Origin: Vibrio tubiashii
GTDB taxonomy: Bacteria; Pseudomonadota; Gammaproteobacteria; Enterobacterales; Vibrionaceae
Direction of reading: 5' to 3'
Assembly: GCA_000775715.1 (NCBI GenBank)
Contig: JRWQ01000007.1
Location: 248,001 to 312,000, forward strand
DNA: 64,000 bases
The notes beneath the pieces were generated by a model. That model searched no databases. It was not told where the DNA came from and saw nothing but the letters and a program-made list of their open reading frames with translations. The stretch's first letter is position 1, and every line of letters starts with the position of its first letter. Positions 1 through 9,289 of this stretch are shown in pieces. Made by a program: the position numbers and the translations under genes.

Positions 1-830
1 TGATTGATAACAGCTTCAATGCCCTAGCGCATTGGGACAACCCTCAGGGAGACCGTTACTCAGTCGAGCTTGAGATTGTCTCCGTTGATATGGATATAGA
101 AGCTGAAGGTGAAAGTTTTCCGTCAATTGAAGTACTAAAAACTTCTATCCTTGACCACAAGACCAACGAGCGAATTGAAGGCGTTGTTGGTAATAACTTT
201 TCTTCGTATGTCCGCGACTATGACTTTAGTGTTCTGCTAATCGAGCATAATAAAGGTCAGCCACAATTTAGTATTCCTGAAAATTTTGGTGAGTTGCACG
301 GCAAGCTGTTTCAGCATTTTGTTAACTCGCCAACCTATAAGCAGCACTTTAGTAAGCCACCGGTGATCTGCTTAAGTGTTTCAGACAATAAGACTTATCA
401 CCGTAGCGAAAACCAACACCCGGTGCTGGGCTATGAATACGAGCCAAATGAATCTTCTCTGACTGAGCAGTACTTCCAAAAAATGGGGCTACAAGTGCGT
501 TACTTTATGCCGCCAAACAGTGTGGCTCCACTCGCGTTCTATTTCTTCGGAGATTTGCTGAATGACTACACCAATTTGGAACTCATTAGCACGATCAGTA
601 CCATGGAGACATTCCAAAAAATCTATCGTCCAGAAATCTATAATGCAAACGCGGTAGCGGGAAAGTCGTATCAACCGAGCTTGAAAAACCGTGACCACTC
701 CTTAACTCAAATTGTGTATGACCGTGAGGAGCGCAGCCGTTTAGCCATTGAACAAGGTAAGTTTGCCGAAGAGAACTTCATCAAACCTCATCAAGCATTG
801 CTCGCACAATGGTCCGCGAATTACGCCTAA
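1..830 (+). CDS. mesX: MesX-like DUF1852 protein, methionine synthesis accessory factor (5' end outside window)
   Basis: The reading frame is open from the first bases of the window to the stop at 830, so the start codon lies upstream and only the C-terminal 276 residues or so are visible; the ATG at 90 is internal. The protein is soluble, without signal peptide or membrane segment. I recognise it as the DUF1852 family, recalled as MesX, a putative oxygenase-like partner required for the core methionine synthase MesD. The 23-bp gap to a MesD-type gene on the same strand strongly supports this pairing and a shared transcript. No catalytic residues can be named with confidence. Family assignment is by memory of sequence and gene context, not by search. 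Confidence 0.8.
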   Translation, partial: IDNSFNALAHWDNPQGDRYSVELEIVSVDMDIEAEGESFPSIEVLKTSILDHKTNERIEGVVGNNFSSYVRDYDFSVLLIEHNKGQPQFSIPENFGELHGKLFQHFVNSPTYKQHFSKPPVICLSVSDNKTYHRSENQHPVLGYEYEPNESSLTEQYFQKMGLQVRYFMPPNSVAPLAFYFFGDLLNDYTNLELISTISTMETFQKIYRPEIYNANAVAGKSYQPSLKNRDHSLTQIVYDREERSRLAIEQGKFAEENFIKPHQALLAQWSANYA

Positions 831-853
831 CAGTTAACCAAGAGAGATAGAGA

Positions 854-1885
854 ATGAAAACACTATTACCTACTTCTACGGCAGGTAGTTTGCCAAAGCC
901 TTCTTGGTTAGCTCAGCCTGAAACGTTATGGTCGCCTTGGAAACTGCAAGGTGCAGAATTAAGCGCAGGTAAACAGGATGCATTGCGTTTATCGTTACAA
1001 GAGCAGCAGGATGCAGGTGTCGACATCGTGAGTGACGGTGAGCAAACTCGCCAACACTTTGTGACGACATTTATCGAACACTTAAATGGCGTAGACTTTG
1101 AAAATCGCAAAACGGTGACGATCCGTAATCGTTATGAAGCGAGCGTACCTACGGTTATTGGCCCTGTTAGTCGCACAAAGCCTGTGTTCGTGGAAGAAGC
1201 TAAGTTCCTGCGTCAGCAAACGGATAAACCGATCAAATGGGCATTGCCAGGTCCAATGACCATGATTGATACGCTTTATGACGATCATTACCAGAGTCGC
1301 GAACAACTCGCTTGGGAGTTCGCCAAGATCCTTAACCAAGAGGCGAAAGAACTAGAAGCGGCGGGTGTCGATATTATCCAGTTCGATGAGCCGGCATTTA
1401 ATGTCTTCTTCGATGATGTGAATGATTGGGGTATCGCTTGTCTAGAGCGAGCCATTGAAGGGCTCAAGTGTGAAACGGCAGTTCATATCTGTTATGGCTA
1501 TGGCATTAAAGCTAACACTGACTGGAAGAAAACTTTAGGCTCAGAGTGGCGTCAGTATGAAGAGGTGTTTCCCAAGTTGCAAAAGTCCAACATTGATATT
1601 ATTTCACTAGAGTGTCACAACTCCCGTGTCCCGATTGAACTGCTTGAGCTGATTCGAGGTAAGAAGGTGATGGTAGGGGCGATTGATGTGGCGACAGATA
1701 CCATTGAAACGGCGCAAGAAGTTGCGTCAACTTTACGTGAAGCGCTTAAGTATGTTGATGCAGACAAGCTATATCCATGCACTAACTGTGGCATGGCTCC
1801 GTTATCACGCGAAGTCGCGCGAGGTAAACTAAATGCACTGAGTGCAGGAGCTGAGCTGGTAAGACAAGAGCTGTTGGCCGGTTAG
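854..1885 (+). CDS. mesD: MesD-type core methionine synthase (MetE C-terminal domain only)
   Basis: A 343-residue protein corresponding to the catalytic C-terminal barrel of cobalamin-independent methionine synthase MetE, without the N-terminal half that MetE needs for folate binding. The barrel starts with STAGSLPKP near the N-terminus and carries QFDEPAF at about residues 176-182. Probable zinc ligands are H211 and C213 (in HICYGYG), E253 (in SLECHN) and a Cys of CTNCGM at 309-312, the His-Cys-Glu-Cys set of MetE. Core enzymes of this type (MesA-MesD) take the methyl group from a donor other than methyl-tetrahydrofolate. The MesD branch is recalled as depending on MesX and oxygen. It lies 23 bp after mesX with a purine-rich ribosome site (AAGAGAG) before the ATG. 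The methyl donor is unknown to me. Confidence 0.85.
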   Translation: MKTLLPTSTAGSLPKPSWLAQPETLWSPWKLQGAELSAGKQDALRLSLQEQQDAGVDIVSDGEQTRQHFVTTFIEHLNGVDFENRKTVTIRNRYEASVPTVIGPVSRTKPVFVEEAKFLRQQTDKPIKWALPGPMTMIDTLYDDHYQSREQLAWEFAKILNQEAKELEAAGVDIIQFDEPAFNVFFDDVNDWGIACLERAIEGLKCETAVHICYGYGIKANTDWKKTLGSEWRQYEEVFPKLQKSNIDIISLECHNSRVPIELLELIRGKKVMVGAIDVATDTIETAQEVASTLREALKYVDADKLYPCTNCGMAPLSREVARGKLNALSAGAELVRQELLAG

Positions 1886-1922
1886 TCGACGCATAAGTGT
1901 GTTCACCCAAGCAGGTGGCAAT

Positions 1923-3101
1923 CTATGCCTCTGTTTGGGAGTGATTTTTGTCCACGACCACCTGATTTCTCCCTTGGCGTTTAGCTTCATAGAGTGCTCT
2001 ATCGGCACGTATTATAGACTCTTCCCAGTACTCATTTTTATTGTGTTCACTGACTCCGAAGCTCGCGGTGCATGTTTCACGGTCGCTAGGTAGCATAGTA
2101 GTGCGTTCAATGATGCGCCGGAGTTTCTCCGCGACAATTTGCGCTTGGTCTAGTTTAGTCTCTGGTAGCAAGACGAGAAACTCCTCACCGCCATAGCGAA
2201 ATGAGTAGTCATTTTGGCGTGTTTCAATGCGTAAGATCTTACCGATAGCCCTTAGAACGTTGTCTCCGGCTTGGTGTCCGTAGATATCGTTGATCTGCTT
2301 AAAGTTGTCGATATCTATCAGTACAACAGACAATGAATGCTCGTATCGCTGCGCGCGTGCCGCCTCTTTTGGTCCAAACTCTTCAAGCGCTCGTCGATTG
2401 TATAGCCGCGTCAGTTCATCCTTTAGCGATGATTGATAGATGGTGGCGACAAGCCTTCCAGTTAACATCCATGTAATAGAAAAACCGATAAAGATGATCA
2501 TCATTAGCACACTAATAAACGCGAGCTGATGAATCCAATTCGCCAACATAAAGTCTTCGGTACGTGAACCAAACATCAGTGCTACTAAGCGGAACAGTCC
2601 ATATAAAGCATAGATGAGCATACCTAACGAAAGTAAGCGTTTAGAAGGCGCAATATCTTCATTGCTGCCTTTGTGGTTGGCGTAGATGGCCAAGAAACTT
2701 AGCGCGGAAGTATAAGACGCCATGATAGCAATGCGCGCATCAGTTGAAGACGAAAAGTGAGTTAAGTAAGTTAAAGATACAATGAGAACTGGTACGGTGT
2801 AGTAGCCGAAATTGGCGAGTGCGGCTGGGTAGCCTCTGAGTAAGCATATTCCATGCAATATAAGGATAAAACTTACACTAATTAAAGAGTTAGCAAGGAT
2901 TTTAGACAGCCATAATGAGACATTGTTGCCAAAGCTCATTAACAGAAACCCCAATCCGAGCAACAGTAAAGCAAGGGCAATTAGGTTGATGCCTCTAAGC
3001 CTAGATTGGAGGGTTTGAATCAAAGCTAGACCCGCACTATAGGTAAAAGAAAGTAGTACGCACATAATGGAAAGAGTGGCGATGTCTAGCTTAAGTAACA
3101 T
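1923..3101 (-). CDS. membrane-anchored GGDEF diguanylate cyclase
   Basis: A 392-residue protein that probably makes cyclic di-GMP. The N-terminal half (about residues 1-215) is a run of six or seven hydrophobic segments forming a membrane sensor region without a family I can name. The C-terminal GGDEF domain begins at LTRLYNRRAL and contains the intact active-site signature GGEEF. Five residues ahead of it is an RxxD product-inhibition site (RQND). The cyclase is therefore expected to be active and feedback controlled. It converges on mesD with a short gap and is separated from pyrC by a terminator. The start at 3101 has an AGG purine run at a suitable distance. The signal sensed is unknown. 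Confidence 0.88.
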   Translation of the reverse strand: MLLKLDIATLSIMCVLLSFTYSAGLALIQTLQSRLRGINLIALALLLLGLGFLLMSFGNNVSLWLSKILANSLISVSFILILHGICLLRGYPAALANFGYYTVPVLIVSLTYLTHFSSSTDARIAIMASYTSALSFLAIYANHKGSNEDIAPSKRLLSLGMLIYALYGLFRLVALMFGSRTEDFMLANWIHQLAFISVLMMIIFIGFSITWMLTGRLVATIYQSSLKDELTRLYNRRALEEFGPKEAARAQRYEHSLSVVLIDIDNFKQINDIYGHQAGDNVLRAIGKILRIETRQNDYSFRYGGEEFLVLLPETKLDQAQIVAEKLRRIIERTTMLPSDRETCTASFGVSEHNKNEYWEESIIRADRALYEAKRQGRNQVVVDKNHSQTEA

Positions 3102-3162
3102 GATGACCTAATTATTTATATTTATATCATTAGTGTAGGTCATTGCGGTGGAATACCAAATA

Positions 3163-3198
3163 AAAACCCCAGCAACTAAAGGTAATTACTGGGGTTTT
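3163..3198 (-). terminator. Rho-independent terminator of pyrC
   Basis: A 10-bp perfect stem (AAAACCCCAG at 3163-3172 pairing with 3189-3198) followed, on the minus strand, by a T-rich run. It lies 25 bases after the pyrC stop codon and before the upstream region of the GGDEF gene. Confidence 0.85.
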
Positions 3199-3223
3199 AG
3201 TTTGGTTGGACTGTGCGTTAGTG

Positions 3224-4252
3224 TTATTTAACTGTCCATTTAATCTCTTCGCCGGCGCGGATAGGCACTACGACAGACTCACCAAATGGCATGGTTTCAT
3301 CAACTGGCCATGCTTCTTTAGTTAGTGTAACAGTATCGTGATTGCGTGGCTGACCATAGAAGTCAGGACCATTATGGCTGGCGAACGACTCTAGGTTCTC
3401 GAGTTTTCCTTGTTGCTCAAACACTTCTGCATATAGCTCAAGTGCAGCATGCGCAGTGTAAGAGCCAGCACAACCACACGCCGCTTCTTTCATACCTTTT
3501 GCGTGGGGAGCTGAGTCTGTACCTAAGAAAAACTTCTTGCTGCCGCTGGTTGCTGCTTCGATAAGCGCTTGCTGGTGGGTGTTGCGCTTAAGAATCGGTA
3601 GACAGTAGAAGTGAGGCTTAATGCCGCCAACCAACATATGGTTACGGTTGTACAGTAAGTGGTGCGCAGTGATAGTTGCAGCAACATTGTCGTTAGCATT
3701 TTTTACAAATGCAGCGGCATCCGCAGTTGTAATGTGCTCAAGAACGATCTTAAGGTTCGGAAAATCGTTCACGATTGGAGCTAAAACGGTATCTAGGAAC
3801 TGCTTCTCGCGATCGAATATATCAACATCGTGGTGAGTCACTTCGCCGTGTACCAACAGCAACATGCCAACCTCTTGCATGGCTTCAAATACATGGTAGA
3901 TATTTTTCGCAGAAGTGACGCCCGAGTCAGAGTTAGTCGTCGCACCTGCTGGGTAAAGTTTAGCAGCAACAACCGCCCCCGATGCTTTTGCTTTTCGGAT
4001 CTCGTCTGGTGTTGTGTTGTCGGTCAAATAAAGTGCCATTAGCGGCTCGAACTGTTCACTTGGCTTCTCTGCCATAATACGCTCACGATAAGCTAGCGCC
4101 ATATCGGTAGTAGTCACAGGTGGGATGGTATTTGGCATGATTAGCGCGCGGCCATTGTAGCGGCTAATGTCTCGCACGGTATCCTTCAGCACATCGCCAT
4201 CTCGTAGATGAACGTGCCAGTCGTCAGGACGTGTGATCGTAAGTGTTGTCAT
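3224..4252 (-). CDS. pyrC: dihydroorotase (class II)
   Basis: A 342-residue cytoplasmic zinc enzyme that cyclises N-carbamoyl-aspartate to dihydroorotate in de novo pyrimidine synthesis. Length and sequence fit the gammaproteobacterial PyrC type. The metal-binding HxH is in [10 protein letters not shown] (H13, H15), the lysine expected to be carbamylated is K98 in AAKLYPAG, and the later histidines and aspartate of the barrel are present (LGTDSAPH). The gene is monocistronic: a terminator follows it and its upstream neighbour is divergent. A PurR-type operator lies about 60 bases upstream of the ATG, matching the known purine-repressor control of pyrC in enteric bacteria. Confidence 0.97.
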   Translation of the reverse strand: MTTLTITRPDDWHVHLRDGDVLKDTVRDISRYNGRALIMPNTIPPVTTTDMALAYRERIMAEKPSEQFEPLMALYLTDNTTPDEIRKAKASGAVVAAKLYPAGATTNSDSGVTSAKNIYHVFEAMQEVGMLLLVHGEVTHHDVDIFDREKQFLDTVLAPIVNDFPNLKIVLEHITTADAAAFVKNANDNVAATITAHHLLYNRNHMLVGGIKPHFYCLPILKRNTHQQALIEAATSGSKKFFLGTDSAPHAKGMKEAACGCAGSYTAHAALELYAEVFEQQGKLENLESFASHNGPDFYGQPRNHDTVTLTKEAWPVDETMPFGESVVVPIRAGEEIKWTVK

Positions 4253-4314
4253 TGATTGCTCCCACCATAAATTGAGTTGTCTGATTGGAGCCTAAGTTGG
4301 GCGAAACTGTGAAG

Positions 4315-4326
4315 GCAAACGCTTGC
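4315..4326. promoter_or_regulatory. PurR-type operator upstream of pyrC
   Basis: The sequence GCAAACGCTTGC matches the PurR core (GCAAACGTTTGC) at all but one position and is a near-palindrome. It lies 63 bases upstream of the pyrC start. pyrC is a known PurR target in Escherichia coli, so the placement makes sense; binding here is inferred. Confidence 0.65.
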
Positions 4327-4337
4327 GCTTAGGCGAC

Positions 4338-4379
4338 AGGATGATAGTGCAAACCGCACTGTATTTCATCCTATTTTTT
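4338..4379 (+). terminator. terminator-like hairpin in the pyrC upstream region
   Basis: AGGATGA (4338-4344) pairs with TCATCCT (4366-4372), with an inner AGTGC/GCACT stem (4346-4350 and 4356-4360). A run of seven T follows on the plus strand. No plus-strand gene precedes it, so it either ends a short unannotated transcript or acts in the pyrC leader on the other strand. Confidence 0.4.
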
Positions 4380-4517
4380 TGGTGTTGGTGCTGATGTGCT
4401 TGAATGTTCGCCTAACGAACCGTTAACCATAGGGCATGAATACTGTCATGCTCAGTAGAAGAAAGGGAATGAAATCAAGTATACTGGTTGTACAATAATT
4501 CTAGCTTAGGATAAGCA

Positions 4518-6338
4518 ATGTCAGCTCCAATACTCTCTCAAATTAATGTCTATCCAGTTAAATCTGTCGGTGGTATTTCTCTTTCATCTGCTTGGGTTGA
4601 AAAACAAGGTCTTATGTTCGACCGTCGATTCATGCTTGCGCTCTCTGATGGTTCAATGGTAACAGCACGAAAATACCCGCAGATGGTGACGGTGCGTTCA
4701 AGCCTGACACCCGATGGCGTGATATTCACAGCAGAAGGTAAATCATCACTGCGAATTCGCTATTCAGAGTTCAAAATGCAGGAAGCACCCGCTCAGGTTT
4801 GGAAAGACAAATTCGTTGCGTATACCACCACAGATGCTGCTGATGATTGGTTTACTGAGGTATTGGGCCAGCGAGTAGAGCTACTGTTTTGTGGCGAACA
4901 ATCAAATCGAGTGCGTGAAAAACTGGGTCACAACGTTAGTTTTGCTGACGGCTACCCTGTTTTGGTCATTAGTGAAGCTTCGCTGGCTGAACTTAATCGC
5001 AGCAGCCCTGAAACACACTCGATGGATCAGTTCCGAACTAACCTGGTGGTTTCAGGGACAGATCCCTTTGGTGAAGACGGTTGGAAGCGCATTCGAATTG
5101 GAGAAGTTGAGTTTGAAGCGGTTAAACCGTGTGAGCGTTGCATTCTGACCACCGTTGATGTTGATAAAGGCGAGTTTCGAACCAGCAAAGAGCCGCTGAA
5201 TACGCTCTCCCAGTTCAGAGCCAATGAGCGCGGCGGAGTGTTTTTTGGCCAAAACTTGGTGGCGAAAAACGAAGGGGTAATTCATCAGGGTGATACGATT
5301 GAAATTCTTGAAGTTAAAGATAAAGAGTATTACCCGGACAATCGTCCAACACAATTACTCATGACTTGTGTTGAGCGAGAAGAGATCGCCCGTGATTTTG
5401 TTACCTTTTGGCTTGAGCCAAAGCTTGGTGAGTTACCTGTATATCAACCGGGTCAACATCTGCCTATTTCCATTGAGATTGATGGTGAGACAATCGGCCG
5501 TCGCTACACCTTATCGTCGAGCCCGTCTCGCCCGGGGCGTTTTGCTATCTCGGTTAAGCGTATTGATGGTGGTCGAGTTTCAAACTGGTTAGTTGATAAC
5601 TTAGGCATTGGTGATAGCTTAACTTGCGAACAACCATCTGGTTCGTTCCATCTGGTTGATAAACAAAAAAGCCAACCCCTATTGCTTCTTTCGGCCGGAA
5701 GTGGCGTGACGCCTATGCTGTCTATGTTGCGCTATCTTTCGGACCATGACCAAGTTGAAGACGTGGTCTTCTATCATCAATGCAGTAGTGTTGAGGACAT
5801 CCCATGTCAGGCGGAACTAGACGAGCTTAGAAGCAAGCATCAAGGATTAACCGTTTTGATCTCTCTATCTAAAGCGCCGATCGATTGGTTTGGTCTAAAA
5901 GGTCGTTTGACCCTAGCACATTTGAAGCAGGTTAAAGATGCACAGCAGAGGCAAGTCTTCGTGTGTGGACCCGATGGGTTTATGCAAAAAGCGAAAAACT
6001 TACTGCTGAAAACAGGCTTGCCTGAAGCCAACTATCATCAAGAGGCGTTTGGTGTTAACCAGACCGCCCAGCAACCACTAAAATCGCTTACCCTCAGTGT
6101 TAACGGAAATGTGTTTGTTGGTGATAATCAGAAGACACTACTAGAGCAGGCTGAAGATGCTGGGGTACCGATAGCCAATAGCTGCCGTGCTGGGTTGTGC
6201 GGTGCGTGTAAGGTGACGGTCGAGTCGGGCAACGTTCATCAACCAGATGTGCCTGCGCTTCAGGATCATGAGCGAAATATGGGTGTAGCACTCGCTTGTT
6301 GTTGCGTACCTGAAACCGACATCGAAGTCGTTAGCTAG
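4518..6338 (+). CDS. MOSC domain / flavin reductase / 2Fe-2S ferredoxin fusion oxidoreductase
   Basis: A 606-residue soluble protein with three parts. Residues 1-270 are a MOSC_N plus MOSC unit as in YcbX, a molybdenum-cofactor sulfurase-like domain; a conserved Cys is in KPCERC near residue 210. Residues 280-500 are a ferredoxin-NADP reductase-like unit with the FAD signature GRRYTLSSSP, an NAD(P) loop LLSAGSGVTPMLSM, and VCGPDGFM near its end. Residues 515-606 are a plant-type 2Fe-2S domain with Cys spacing CRAGLCGAC and a last Cys near the C-terminus. E. coli YcbX has only MOSC and ferredoxin, so this version carries its own NAD(P)H-driven reductase. A role in reducing N-hydroxylated substrates with molybdopterin is plausible from YcbX but not shown. 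Monocistronic, with GGATAAGC before the ATG. Confidence 0.88.
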   Translation: MSAPILSQINVYPVKSVGGISLSSAWVEKQGLMFDRRFMLALSDGSMVTARKYPQMVTVRSSLTPDGVIFTAEGKSSLRIRYSEFKMQEAPAQVWKDKFVAYTTTDAADDWFTEVLGQRVELLFCGEQSNRVREKLGHNVSFADGYPVLVISEASLAELNRSSPETHSMDQFRTNLVVSGTDPFGEDGWKRIRIGEVEFEAVKPCERCILTTVDVDKGEFRTSKEPLNTLSQFRANERGGVFFGQNLVAKNEGVIHQGDTIEILEVKDKEYYPDNRPTQLLMTCVEREEIARDFVTFWLEPKLGELPVYQPGQHLPISIEIDGETIGRRYTLSSSPSRPGRFAISVKRIDGGRVSNWLVDNLGIGDSLTCEQPSGSFHLVDKQKSQPLLLLSAGSGVTPMLSMLRYLSDHDQVEDVVFYHQCSSVEDIPCQAELDELRSKHQGLTVLISLSKAPIDWFGLKGRLTLAHLKQVKDAQQRQVFVCGPDGFMQKAKNLLLKTGLPEANYHQEAFGVNQTAQQPLKSLTLSVNGNVFVGDNQKTLLEQAEDAGVPIANSCRAGLCGACKVTVESGNVHQPDVPALQDHERNMGVALACCCVPETDIEVVS

Positions 6339-6351
6339 ACGAATATGAACC

Positions 6352-6368
6352 AGCCCCGTATTGGGGCT
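6352..6368 (+). terminator. hairpin between convergent genes
   Basis: AGCCCC (6352-6357) pairs with GGGGCT (6363-6368) around a five-base loop, between the convergent MOSC fusion gene and a GGDEF gene. There is no strong T run, so termination is likely but weakly supported. Confidence 0.5.
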
Positions 6369-6372
6369 GAGT

Positions 6373-7284
6373 TCATTCAATGACACTTTGGTTACGCCCG
6401 AGGTGTTTTGCTTTGTAAAGTGCATCATCCGCTCGACGATACAGGTCAAGACACTCAGTGTCATTTGGGGAAAGCTGTGTCACACCACAACTCAAGGAAA
6501 ATGGTGACTTGGCATTGTTGAGAGGCGATTTAAGGAACTGGGTGCGAAGTCTCTCAGCCACTTCTAAGGCATCCTGACCTACCGTATTGTTGAGTATAAT
6601 TAAAAACTCTTCGCCGCCAATGCGGCCGCAGTGATCGCTCTTTCTTAAATTGCTACGAATGATGTCAGCCAACTCAACGATCACCTGGTCACCAAAATCA
6701 TGACCATAAGAGTCGTTAACCTGTTTAAAGTGATCAATGTCGATAATGATGGAAGAAAGCGGCGAGTTCTGTTCGAGTGAATTACAGTAAGATGAGCTTA
6801 GACATTGCCATATCTTGCGGCGATTGTAGAGTTTAGTTAGCTCATCCGTGTAGGCTTGCTTCGCAAGTTTTTCGCGTAGTTCGACGATATCGGTAATGTC
6901 TGTTGAAACACCAATCAATCCAATTACCTGCTGAGTTTTGGCGTTTACGATAGGTTTTTTGATGGCGCGATAAACCCTTGCTCGCCCGTCTGGTATCGCT
7001 TGAGCGCGCTCTTCATTAATGACAGTTTGTCCCGACTTAAATACCATACGGTCACTTTCTAAAATATCTTCCAGCATCTCTTGCTGGAAAAAATCGTAGT
7101 CGGTTTTGCCTTTTAGAGCTTGCAGGTTGGTGTTGAACAACTCTAACGTAAGTTTATTTGCGTAAAGGTATTCACCTTGACGATTTTTTACGAACACATA
7201 AGAGCCGATCTCGTTAAGAACGACTTCGTGTAACGTAAACTGGTCGTGGTTGTATATTTGCTCAATATGCTCCAATTCGATCAT
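6373..7284 (-). CDS. PAS-GGDEF diguanylate cyclase
   Basis: A 303-residue cytoplasmic protein with an N-terminal PAS/PAC domain (about residues 20-135, ending in GLIGVSTDITD) and a C-terminal GGDEF domain starting at LTKLYNRRK. The active-site loop reads GGEEF and is preceded by an RxxD inhibition site (RKSD) at the usual distance, so cyclic di-GMP synthesis with feedback is expected. No membrane segments are seen. The PAS domain should bind a small ligand or cofactor that cannot be read from sequence. The start is supported by a GGAGGTC ribosome site. It lies 135 bases upstream of no shared-operon partner on the minus strand. Confidence 0.9.
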   Translation of the reverse strand: MIELEHIEQIYNHDQFTLHEVVLNEIGSYVFVKNRQGEYLYANKLTLELFNTNLQALKGKTDYDFFQQEMLEDILESDRMVFKSGQTVINEERAQAIPDGRARVYRAIKKPIVNAKTQQVIGLIGVSTDITDIVELREKLAKQAYTDELTKLYNRRKIWQCLSSSYCNSLEQNSPLSSIIIDIDHFKQVNDSYGHDFGDQVIVELADIIRSNLRKSDHCGRIGGEEFLIILNNTVGQDALEVAERLRTQFLKSPLNNAKSPFSLSCGVTQLSPNDTECLDLYRRADDALYKAKHLGRNQSVIE

Positions 7285-7419
7285 TTGACCTCCAATTTAA
7301 GTGAGGTCTAGCCACTATAGACGCATGATATTGGTACTTGTTATGTCTGATCGACCTATAATTAGGTTCTGTTATGCAATTGTTCTAAATTAAACATATA
7401 CCCATTTTGAACGCAGTAC

Positions 7420-8319
7420 TTATATCTGCTTAACATTTTTCAATGTTTTGCGATCTTGATGACGCAGTTTTACTTGGGACAGTATTACTCCGCTGCATAC
7501 GAGTAACCCGCCGACAAGGTGGTAGCTGTATATCGATTCATTGAGCATGAAAGCCGCTAGGGTTATAGCCACTACGGGCATCACATTCATAAACATGGCG
7601 CTAGAATCCGCACCGATTAAATCAATTGACTTGACCCACATCCACGGGGCAATGATAGAGGCCGCCAACCCAGCATAAGTGATCAAAGGTAATGCATCTT
7701 CGCTTGGCAATAGTTCATTGCTGGTCAGCCATAGGGGGGTAAGCATGATCAGTGCTAGTGCACCTTGCATGTAAACCATGGTCCAGTTTGAGAATGGCAT
7801 CTTCCAACGCTTTAGCAATACACAGTAGGCTGCGTAGCAAAGAGCGGCAATAACCATGATGCCATCACCTGGGGTGATTTCTTCATGCAGGAAGAAGCCT
7901 ATATCGCCTTGACCTAGCATAAAAGCCAGCCCGAATAGAGCAATGACACCGCCGACAATACTCAGCGGGGAAATAGGCTTAGACAGAATGGGTACGCTCA
8001 TAAAGATTGCCAGTAAAGGTACAAGCGATGAAATCAACGCCATGTTAGAGGCGGTCGTCGTTAAACCCGCGTAGTAGGAAAGCGACTGGTTCAATACCAT
8101 CCCGAGCAATGCCAAGAAAGCGAGCTTAGCGAGATTAGGGCGGATGTTACTCCAGTTCGCAATCACTTTTGGCAGACAAAACGGAGTAAGGACAACAATG
8201 GCGACAAACCAACGATAAAAGCTCATTGCACTCGGCTCTATCGCGGATGCTGCAAGCTTATTGACTACGGCGTTGCCACCCCATATGAATACAGTAATTA
8301 AAGGAAGAAGATAGACCAT
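7420..8319 (-). CDS. EamA/DMT-family inner-membrane transporter
   Basis: A 299-residue membrane protein with about ten hydrophobic segments arranged as two EamA repeats, the first opening with LPLITVFIWGGNAVVNKLAA. Members of this drug/metabolite transporter family usually export amino acids or other small metabolites through the inner membrane; the substrate here cannot be told. The gene is divergent from an AraC-family regulator whose start lies about 100 bases away. That arrangement suggests the regulator controls this transporter. Length is standard for the family. Confidence 0.87.
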   Translation of the reverse strand: MVYLLPLITVFIWGGNAVVNKLAASAIEPSAMSFYRWFVAIVVLTPFCLPKVIANWSNIRPNLAKLAFLALLGMVLNQSLSYYAGLTTTASNMALISSLVPLLAIFMSVPILSKPISPLSIVGGVIALFGLAFMLGQGDIGFFLHEEITPGDGIMVIAALCYAAYCVLLKRWKMPFSNWTMVYMQGALALIMLTPLWLTSNELLPSEDALPLITYAGLAASIIAPWMWVKSIDLIGADSSAMFMNVMPVVAITLAAFMLNESIYSYHLVGGLLVCSGVILSQVKLRHQDRKTLKNVKQI

Positions 8320-8418
8320 GTGAACACCATCGCATTATTGCCGCTAGAAGATAGTCTGACAGGTCGATATAATTATATATATCCTTAAAAAGACATTGCG
8401 AGTCACAGGAAGACAAGT

Positions 8419-9207
8419 TTGAGAAAATTAGCAAAACATCTCCACCCCTCTCTATCAATCGATAAAGCGCCATCAGACGTATTCATGAACTTCGAGGCGT
8501 TTTTGTCGAATACTGAAACGAGGATGCACAGTCACCCCTGGGGACAGGTGCAGCTCATTAGTGGGGGAATTCTGGAAATGGAAGCACAAGACACTCGATT
8601 TTTAGCACCGCCACACTTAGCGATTTGGGTGCCTGCTGGAGTGATGCATACCAGTTTTAACCGCAAACCTCTGTCATACTGTTCGTTAAACATAGACCAA
8701 GCGTTCACAAAGAACTTTCCTGATTGCACCAGCCTGATTAAAGTGACGCCAATTGTATCGGCGATCATTGATGATTTTCGCCAGCGGAGTATTAACGTGG
8801 CTGAATCTGAACAAGATAAGCGTTTGGTACAGGTGTTACTTGATCAACTCGCCACTCGTGACACTCAGCATCACTTCTTACCCTCTACTGATAACAAATA
8901 TCTCGCCAAAATTCTCGCTGCGGTAGAAGAAAATCCAATCGATAACACGAGCCTGTCCGTATGGGCGGAACGAGTCCACACGACAGAGCGCACCTTAGCA
9001 CGGCACTGCCAGGCAGAATTAGGGATGAGCTTTACCGAATGGCGCCTGAGGGTGCGTTACTTGCACTCCATGGAATTGCTACGCAAAGGACACTCTGTGA
9101 AAGAGGTAGCTTTAACGCTGGGCTACAACCAAGCAAGTCCTTTCATCGCTATGTTCAAGAAGTACGCGATGCAAACGCCCGAGCAATATAAGGCGCGTTT
9201 GTTGTAA
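8419..9207 (+). CDS. AraC-family regulator with N-terminal cupin domain
   Basis: A 262-residue DNA-binding protein. Residues 35-110 form an AraC-type cupin sensing domain (HSHPWGQVQLISGG, then PPHLAIWVPAGVMHTS) and residues 165-262 a double helix-turn-helix AraC domain (ERTLARHCQAELGMSFTEWR, then VKEVALTLGYNQASPFIAMF). The start is TTG at 8419, chosen because AGGA lies eight bases upstream and the cupin follows directly. It is divergent from the EamA transporter and probably senses that transporter's substrate, which is inference from position. The regulator family is certain; ligand and targets are not. Confidence 0.88.
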   Translation: MRKLAKHLHPSLSIDKAPSDVFMNFEAFLSNTETRMHSHPWGQVQLISGGILEMEAQDTRFLAPPHLAIWVPAGVMHTSFNRKPLSYCSLNIDQAFTKNFPDCTSLIKVTPIVSAIIDDFRQRSINVAESEQDKRLVQVLLDQLATRDTQHHFLPSTDNKYLAKILAAVEENPIDNTSLSVWAERVHTTERTLARHCQAELGMSFTEWRLRVRYLHSMELLRKGHSVKEVALTLGYNQASPFIAMFKKYAMQTPEQYKARLL

Positions 9208-9289
9208 GGCGTTATCATCGTTAGCAATGGGCTGACTTTCTTGGTTGCGAAAATGTCGGTTGACGGCATAAACATGCTTACCAATCGCG

